Below, one piece after another: positions 8,073-13,721 of a DNA stretch of 13,721 bases. This stretch comes from CAZIWX01 sp964543125 (GTDB taxonomy: Bacteria; Fidelibacterota; UBA8477): contig CAZIWX010000066.1 of assembly GCA_964543125.1 (NCBI GenBank), positions 1-13,721 on the forward strand. Reading direction: 5' to 3'. Position 1 is the first letter of the stretch; every line of letters starts with the position of its first letter. The notes under the pieces are model-generated. The model was not told where the DNA came from. It saw nothing but the letters and a program-made list of their open reading frames with translations, and did no database searches. The translations under genes and the position numbers were made by a program.

Positions 8073-11000
8073 ATGAATTTTAATAAATTGAAGCCACTGA
8101 CCGGGTTAATCCTCTTACCGGTAGTTATCTGGGCGGGTGGTCCGCAACCGATTCATACTAACCTGCAACCCCGGGCGTTACAAAAATCGGTCTCTGGATT
8201 GGGTGTGGATGCCAATAATCACGATCTACGCAAGATTGCCCGGCATAATGGCAATAAAATACTGACCCGGTTTTACAATTACGGCGCTATTGCCAATTGG
8301 CGGGTACCCGGCCGGTACGATTGCGGTATTTATCCTATTGGATCAGGTCACTCCTATCTGGCGGAGTTTACACCACTCGTAGCCAGTAGTGTACAGGATA
8401 CCCGTGGACTGAATACCAGCATTATCAGCGACGGTATTGTTGCTTCCACTAAAGATGCCGCGCCTAATTATTTGTATCAATTCGAGCCGGTTCTGGGCTA
8501 TGCCAATCCGAACGACTCTTTGGTGGCCATGAGTGATGATTCGATCTCCTGGCCGGATACCTGGGCGGATCGTTCCCAGCAGTGGGATAACAAATGGGAT
8601 GGTCAGTATGGACAATATGCCCGGGCTGACCAGGAATCCTATTTTCACATCGACGACTACAATAATGACGAGTTCAAATTTTATCCGTTTAAACGGGCAG
8701 GATTCGTGGATTTGACGGGTGACATTACCGCCTTCACCTCCACTGATAGTAATAAATATGCCTATCTCGTCGATACTGATGTGGATTTCACTACCGGCGT
8801 TGTTGACAGCCTGATTGCCAAAACAATCGACACACGGGCCGGTGAACGGCCTGATGTGGTCCAAATCAATGGTAACCGGTTTTACGAAGTTAATAAAATC
8901 CTGGGCCCGCATAAAATACGGTTGTTCTCGGTGCGCACCACCGCCGCCGAAACCGTTACAGGTGCTTCCTATACGATCTTCAACGGGATCAAACGCGGGC
9001 TGGGGATGGAGATCAGCGTGCGTGGTTACCAGTGGGCCCACCCCGCTGCTGAAGATATTCTGATCTGGACCTATTGGATTAAGAATCAAAGTGATTGGGA
9101 CTTTTCCAAATTTGTTTTTGGTATGTATGGTGACGCGGATGTGGGCGATGACGGTGATCAGGGCGATGATGATTCATTTTTTGATACGTATAACGATATC
9201 GTCTATCAATGGGATCACGATATGTGGTCGACGGCCAAAGGTGGTTTTGTACCGGCTTACTTCGGCTGGAAGTACCTGGAGTCCCCGGGAGACCCCCTCG
9301 ATGGCGTCGACAATGACGAAGATGGCATGATTGACGAAAGTCAGTATGACGGCATTGATAATGATGGCGATTGGGATCCGCGGGTGGATGATGTGGGATC
9401 GGATGGGTTGGGACCCCAGCATCAGGAATACACCGGTCCGGATGCCGATGGAACCGAAGGGAACGGCGTGCCCGATTTGGGTGAACCGAACTTTGAGTAC
9501 ACCGATAATGATGAATCGGATCAATTAGGCCTAACCAGCTTTACGGCGGCCGCCTGGCCCACCATCAATCCATCTAACGATGCTTTGACTTACAACCAGC
9601 TTATCCCCGGTTCATTCACGGACATCGTTCAAACGGTTGACATCACATTTATGTATGGATCGGCCTATTTCAAGTTGCCGATTGGTGAAAGCCGGAAGTT
9701 CGCCGTGGCCATGGTTTTTGGCGAAGATTATCCCGATATCCTGCGAAACAGCCAGACAATGCAACAGATCTATAACAGCGATTACAATTTTGCCAAACCA
9801 CCTATCAAACCCACGGTAACGGCCGTTCCGGGAGATCAGCGGGTGACATTATACTGGGATGACAAAGCCCAATTCAGTCTTGACCCGATTTATGGTCACG
9901 ACTTCGAAGGCTATCGAATCTATCGTGCGACAGATCCCAATTTTACCGAAAGCTGGGTTATCACCGATGCCTACGGCAACCGGACCTTTAACAAACCGGT
10001 AGCTCAATTTGATCTGGCCGATGGTCTCACGGGTCCCCATCCCATTGGTCTCAATGGTTTGCAGATGGACATGGGTACCGATACCGGGATCAGCAATTTC
10101 TGGGTAGACACCAATGTAGAAAATGGTCAACAGTATTACTACGCCGTGGTTGCTTACGATCGCGGTTACGATCTTGATTTTTATGAACGCGGTTTGGCTG
10201 AAAAGCCTAATCTTCAGGCGATCTCGCCTTCTGAGACCAACAAGCGTATTGAAGTGGACCCTGCCGGGCGGGTGCTTGGTTATGATTCCAATACCGTGGG
10301 CGTTATGCCTAATGCACCGGCCGTGGATTATGTGGCTCCGGAAATCGTGGCGGATACTACCCGGACCCTGGCGACCGGTTCGTATGAAATCGTACCCGTT
10401 GATCCCCGTGCGATCCAAAATGGGGATCAATATACGGTGACCTTCAAAGACTGGTCCAATGACGGGATTGACAATGATGGTGATTGGCGGACCTTCAGCG
10501 ATGATTCCACCTTTATTACCATGAGCGCAACGTTAATCCTGATAATTCCGCCGAATTCCGATACCCTGCATGTTCACTTCCAGAGCGCCTCGGCCACCGT
10601 GAGTGGTCCCAATATACACCGCTTTAACTATCTTAATTATGTCTTTGAAACCACGGTTGTTGAGCAGGATTCATCCAATGGGCAAATCCGTTATTATGTC
10701 TCGATTCCCGATACCGATTTTGTTCAATTGCCCACCTTGGGAATCTGGAACGGTACGGAAAAACTCCATGACGATTTGGGCGCCGATGGTTGTAATGATG
10801 AATATGAAGACGGGAGTGGCGGCTGCCTCGAGGCGCCCAATCCGGCGTATGTTGCCGGTACGGACCCCAATGGTGACAATTGGAATCCGGTTACCAACCG
10901 GTTTGGAACGCAGGCAAATGGAAAACCGGAGTCCGGTGAACTGCACCTCGACGCCCGGGATATCGATGAAATTGTTCGCAAAACTTCATGGTACGATGTT

Positions 11001-12779
11001 AAAAATGTTTCCAGCAATACATTGCTTTTAACGAATCAGACCGATTTGGCGGGGGACGCTAAAACCAGCGTCGCTGAGGGGTTCCAGGTCAATATCACCA
11101 ACGATGTTACCGGGTTGGATGCCGCTGGGAGTGGTTGGACGACCACCGGTATAAATCTGGACACGCGGATCGGCCTCATCAATTATGGCAATTTTAAAGT
11201 GCTGTCGGTGCCCTTTGATTATGTCGTCACTATTACGGATGCTATTGCCGACACCTCTAAAAACTTTAAACTGGCGGCCTTTACTTTATATGATCAAACC
11301 AATTCCCAAAGGGCGGATTTTATTTACCTGCCTTCTGAAAACGACTCTATTCTTAAAGACGGCGCCCGGATTTATCCGTTTATAGATGTTGCCGGGGAAA
11401 AGAAAGTGGGATATCAGATGGAGTTTGTCGCCAAAGCGGCGAATATTTCGCGGATTATTGAGTGGGATGGAGCCATCGTTATGGCAACCGCCGATCGGGG
11501 GTTGGTCATGTTTGACGGTGAACATTTCCAGCTGACTAATCAGTCCGACGGTTTGGCTGCCAATGCAATCAATGATCTCATGATCGATCCTTCCAATCGT
11601 CTGTGGGTGGCCTCTACGGGTGGTTTAAACATCCAGACGGCTTACGGGTGGCAAACCTATTCGATTCCCATCGGCAATAAAGGGACTCAGGTGGAATTCA
11701 CCGGAATCACTCTGGATACGCGGGGATATTTCTGGGCTTCCACACCCAATGGTGTTTATAAAGCACCCATCAGTAGTTTCAACGGCGGGAGCACGCCCGT
11801 TAGTTGGAGAATTTACAATGATACCAATGACGGACTAGCTCAGCTAAGTAATGTCGGCGTTTTAGCGCTGGATAGTGGCGCGGTACTGGTCGCGAGTAAA
11901 GGCCGCGGCTTGAGTTTTTACCATCCCGCGGCGGATTCTTTTACCGTGCTTGATCGTAATAACTCGGATTTGCCGGATAACAATATCACCGTCATTCGCC
12001 GGCGAGGAGATTTGGTCTTTATAGGAACTAAAACGAAAGGTTTTGCGGTTTACAATCTCGCTTCCGGGTTTATTGAATATAGCAATAAGGATAGTCTGCT
12101 GAACCGGGCAGTGAATGATCTTGAATTCGGCCCCGGTAATTCCGTCTATGTGGCAACAAAAAAAGGCGTCAATATCCTGGATTATACCGACCCGGCTCAG
12201 GTGTCCTTTGATTCGACCATTACCCGGGCTACTGCTCCGGATATTCTCAGTAATGTTGTTCAGGCGCTTGAAGTCGGATCAGATGAATTGTGGCTGGGGA
12301 CCAAATACAATGTTGCCCGTTACGACGGTTCACATTGGGACAACTTTAATCCTAAAGCCGGCAGTGAATATATATTAAGAACAACCAAACCGTATTCAGC
12401 GTTGGATACCCTGCGGTTTACCGCTTACGGATCGCAGTTGGAAACGGGTCTGACCGAGAGTGTATTGGCCGATGTCGCTGTTGTTCCAAATCCTTATGTG
12501 GTCACCGCCAGTTGGGAACCGCAGAATCTGTATGCCTCCGGCCGCGGCATCCGCAAGCTCGATTTCATTCACCTGCCCAGTGTGTGTACGATTAAAATCT
12601 TTACCCTGAGCGGGAAATTGGTTCGCACTATTGAACACGCTGCACCGGGTGAAAACGGATCTCAAAGTTGGGATTTGTTGTCCCGGGACGGCCTGGAGAT
12701 TGCTTATGGTATTTACATCTACCATATCGAGGCGCCGGGCATTGGTTCAAAAGTCGGCAAATTCGCGGTAATCAAATAG
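8073..12779 (+). CDS. Giant secreted protein with Asp-rich calcium-type motifs, fibronectin-like domain, seven-bladed propeller and FlgD-like/type IX sorting C-terminus
   Basis: The 1568-residue product has a signal peptide (residues 1 to about 22, MNFNKLKPLTGLILLPVVIWA). A beta-rich N-terminal region (about 25-400) is of a type seen in FCB secreted proteins (FYNYGAIANW, YPIGSGHSYL). Then come Asp-rich motifs (411-445; GVDNDEDGMIDE, GIDNDGDWDPRVDD), a fibronectin type III-like domain (about 577-700; VTLYWDD, DPIYGHDFEGYRIYRATD, YYYAVVAYD), another GIDNDGDW (near 798) and the two-Cys module (900-971). Seven Reg_prop-like blades follow (about 1123-1430; LWVAST, YFWAST, LVFIGT, VYVATKKG, LWLGTK). 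The C-terminal FlgD-like domain (about 1464-1568) has VVPNPY, CTIKIFTLSGK and YGIYIYHI, and ends GKFAVIK. It aligns nearly end to end with the protein at 1-3491 from residue ~456 onward. Outer-surface display or release by a type IX-like system is likely by family; the actual function is unknown, with no enzyme motif seen. It lies between a TonB receptor and a PorV-like gene. Confidence 0.88.
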   Translation: MNFNKLKPLTGLILLPVVIWAGGPQPIHTNLQPRALQKSVSGLGVDANNHDLRKIARHNGNKILTRFYNYGAIANWRVPGRYDCGIYPIGSGHSYLAEFTPLVASSVQDTRGLNTSIISDGIVASTKDAAPNYLYQFEPVLGYANPNDSLVAMSDDSISWPDTWADRSQQWDNKWDGQYGQYARADQESYFHIDDYNNDEFKFYPFKRAGFVDLTGDITAFTSTDSNKYAYLVDTDVDFTTGVVDSLIAKTIDTRAGERPDVVQINGNRFYEVNKILGPHKIRLFSVRTTAAETVTGASYTIFNGIKRGLGMEISVRGYQWAHPAAEDILIWTYWIKNQSDWDFSKFVFGMYGDADVGDDGDQGDDDSFFDTYNDIVYQWDHDMWSTAKGGFVPAYFGWKYLESPGDPLDGVDNDEDGMIDESQYDGIDNDGDWDPRVDDVGSDGLGPQHQEYTGPDADGTEGNGVPDLGEPNFEYTDNDESDQLGLTSFTAAAWPTINPSNDALTYNQLIPGSFTDIVQTVDITFMYGSAYFKLPIGESRKFAVAMVFGEDYPDILRNSQTMQQIYNSDYNFAKPPIKPTVTAVPGDQRVTLYWDDKAQFSLDPIYGHDFEGYRIYRATDPNFTESWVITDAYGNRTFNKPVAQFDLADGLTGPHPIGLNGLQMDMGTDTGISNFWVDTNVENGQQYYYAVVAYDRGYDLDFYERGLAEKPNLQAISPSETNKRIEVDPAGRVLGYDSNTVGVMPNAPAVDYVAPEIVADTTRTLATGSYEIVPVDPRAIQNGDQYTVTFKDWSNDGIDNDGDWRTFSDDSTFITMSATLILIIPPNSDTLHVHFQSASATVSGPNIHRFNYLNYVFETTVVEQDSSNGQIRYYVSIPDTDFVQLPTLGIWNGTEKLHDDLGADGCNDEYEDGSGGCLEAPNPAYVAGTDPNGDNWNPVTNRFGTQANGKPESGELHLDARDIDEIVRKTSWYDVKNVSSNTLLLTNQTDLAGDAKTSVAEGFQVNITNDVTGLDAAGSGWTTTGINLDTRIGLINYGNFKVLSVPFDYVVTITDAIADTSKNFKLAAFTLYDQTNSQRADFIYLPSENDSILKDGARIYPFIDVAGEKKVGYQMEFVAKAANISRIIEWDGAIVMATADRGLVMFDGEHFQLTNQSDGLAANAINDLMIDPSNRLWVASTGGLNIQTAYGWQTYSIPIGNKGTQVEFTGITLDTRGYFWASTPNGVYKAPISSFNGGSTPVSWRIYNDTNDGLAQLSNVGVLALDSGAVLVASKGRGLSFYHPAADSFTVLDRNNSDLPDNNITVIRRRGDLVFIGTKTKGFAVYNLASGFIEYSNKDSLLNRAVNDLEFGPGNSVYVATKKGVNILDYTDPAQVSFDSTITRATAPDILSNVVQALEVGSDELWLGTKYNVARYDGSHWDNFNPKAGSEYILRTTKPYSALDTLRFTAYGSQLETGLTESVLADVAVVPNPYVVTASWEPQNLYASGRGIRKLDFIHLPSVCTIKIFTLSGKLVRTIEHAAPGENGSQSWDLLSRDGLEIAYGIYIYHIEAPGIGSKVGKFAVIK
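10770..10985 (+). repeat. Copy 3 of the shared two-Cys module
   Basis: Residues 900-971 contain DLGADGCNDEYEDGSGGC, GTDPNGDNWNPV, GTQANGKPESGE and DIDEIVRKT. Cys907 and Cys918 are 11 residues apart, as are the Cys pairs in the other two copies. The closing DI-x-E-x-VR element is shared only with the copy at 1359-1568, not with the receptor. Confidence 0.8.
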
Positions 12780-12782
12780 GAG
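12778..12782 (+). promoter_or_regulatory. Ribosome binding site AGGAG overlapping the upstream TAG stop
   Basis: AGGAG shares its first two bases with the stop codon of the giant propeller gene and lies 5 bases before the ATG at 12788. This is the same coupled arrangement as at 3491-3496 in the first gene set. Confidence 0.7.
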
Positions 12783-12787
12783 CGCCG

Positions 12788-13721
12788 ATGAAAATACTAC
12801 ATATTATCAGCTTATTTAGCGCCGTTTTTACCGTCAGTCTGTCAGCCCAATCGGTTAGTGGTGTTTCCAAAGTAGGCACCACGGCAGCCCCCTTTTTAGA
12901 AATCGGCATCGGGTCCCGCGCTATGGGCATGGGTGAAGCTTTTGTGGGAATCGCCAACGATGTCACCGCGATCTATTGGAATCCGGGTGGACTGGCGCTG
13001 ATTCCCGGGAACCAGGTAACCTTTATTCATACACCCTGGTTGGCCGGAACAAATCTCAATTTCGTTGCTGGTTCGTTCTCAATGGGTGCCAGGGGAACCC
13101 TGGCGGCTTCGGTTACAAGTGTGAATATTACCGATGACAAAGTGCGTACGGTGTTCTACCCCGAAGGCACCGGTGAGATGTTTACCGCCTCCAGCTTTTC
13201 CATGGGGTTAGGCTGGTCCCGGAAATTCACGGACCGCTTCAGTTTTGGAGCAGTAGGAAAATATATCCGGGAGCAAATCTGGCACATGAATGCGTCCGCC
13301 CTCGCGGTGGATATTGGCACGCTTTTCCGGACCCAATTCAATGGTATGCGCATCGGCATGAGCGTTTCCAATTTTGGTACCAACATGCAACTACTTGGGC
13401 GCGATACTCAAATTCAACACGACATTGATCCGGTTAAAGCTGGGAATAACTCGAAAATCAGCGGACACCTCGATACCGATTCCTGGTCATTACCGCTAAT
13501 CTTCCGGGTGGGTGTCGCGGGTGAAGTATTCCAGCGAAAACACCAGCGCCTTACCCTGGCGCTTGATGCCAATCATCCGAATAATTACAACGAGAGTATT
13601 CAGCTCGGAGGAGAATACGCCATCAGGGAGCGCTTTTTCCTGCGTGCAGGCCATAAATACTATCTGAATGATAAGGATTCGGCCGGGAATTCAAACTCAC
13701 CGGAAGGCTGGACGTACGGTG
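12788..13721 (+). CDS. PorV/PorQ-family outer-membrane beta-barrel protein (3' truncated)
   Basis: The frame runs open from ATG 12788 to the window end, giving 311 residues with no stop. By comparison with the 346-residue paralogue at 3502, only a few dozen residues should be missing. A signal peptide (MKILHIISLFSAVFTVSLSA, then Gln-Ser) precedes KVGTTAAPFLEIGIGSRAMG and MGEAFVG, the PorV/PorQ family signature. YWNPGG, FIHTPWLAG, IWHMNASALAVDIGTLFRTQ and GMRIGMSVSNFGT also match the paralogue closely. The start follows the upstream stop by 8 bases with an overlapping ribosome binding site, so translation is probably coupled. The likely role, inferred from family and context, is capture of the adjacent giant secreted protein at the outer membrane after type IX-like export. 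Confidence 0.87.
   Translation, partial: MKILHIISLFSAVFTVSLSAQSVSGVSKVGTTAAPFLEIGIGSRAMGMGEAFVGIANDVTAIYWNPGGLALIPGNQVTFIHTPWLAGTNLNFVAGSFSMGARGTLAASVTSVNITDDKVRTVFYPEGTGEMFTASSFSMGLGWSRKFTDRFSFGAVGKYIREQIWHMNASALAVDIGTLFRTQFNGMRIGMSVSNFGTNMQLLGRDTQIQHDIDPVKAGNNSKISGHLDTDSWSLPLIFRVGVAGEVFQRKHQRLTLALDANHPNNYNESIQLGGEYAIRERFFLRAGHKYYLNDKDSAGNSNSPEGWTYG

Noticed and set aside
8343..9089. A 248-codon open frame on the - strand.
   Set aside because: It lies fully inside the second giant gene, whose + strand frame is continuous and paralogous to 1-3491. The antisense frame has no domain-like pattern.
4714..12779. A SusC/SusD polysaccharide utilisation locus.
   Set aside because: The receptor is present, but the downstream gene is not SusD-like (no lipoprotein signal, no helical repeat fold) and no glycoside hydrolase motif was seen.

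Overview
The window is about half GC, densely packed, and all genes lie on the + strand. It looks like a piece of a genome from the Fibrobacteres-Chlorobi-Bacteroidetes superphylum. The gene set points to the less studied lineages of that group (Calditrichota, Marinimicrobia, Ignavibacteria or KSB1-like bacteria). The reasons are outer-membrane and secreted proteins only: a TonB-dependent receptor with a carboxypeptidase-regulatory-like N-terminus, two PorV/PorQ-family outer-membrane proteins, and two giant secreted proteins with Reg_prop-type propellers and FlgD-like/type IX sorting-type C-termini. The lineage is an inference; there is no rRNA or other marker gene in the window.

Layout: (1) 1-3491, the C-terminal ~1160 residues of a giant secreted propeller protein whose start lies upstream of the window; (2) 3502-4542, a PorV/PorQ-family protein; (3) 4543-4713, the only real intergenic gap (171 bp), with a small hairpin, a 15-bp imperfect direct repeat and a weak promoter candidate; (4) 4714-8061, a TonB-dependent receptor; (5) 8073-12779, a complete giant secreted propeller protein, paralogous along its length to the first gene; (6) 12788 to the window end, a second PorV/PorQ-family protein, cut by the window edge. 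Inside each transcription unit the gaps are only 8-11 bp, and ribosome binding sites touch or overlap the upstream stop codon.

The locus therefore reads as two copies of one unit: (receptor) - giant propeller protein - PorV-like protein. The second copy is complete up to the truncated PorV gene. The first shows only its last two genes, and a receptor is predicted just upstream of the window. My interpretation is that each giant protein is exported by a type IX-like route and handled by its own PorV-like partner, while the receptor shares a surface module with the cargo. A Cys/Asp/Gly/Asn-rich module of 60-70 residues occurs once in each of the three large proteins, including inside an outer loop of the receptor barrel. 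This sharing is the most unusual signal in the window. No catalytic domain, SusD-like lipoprotein, RNA gene, mobile element or CRISPR array was seen.
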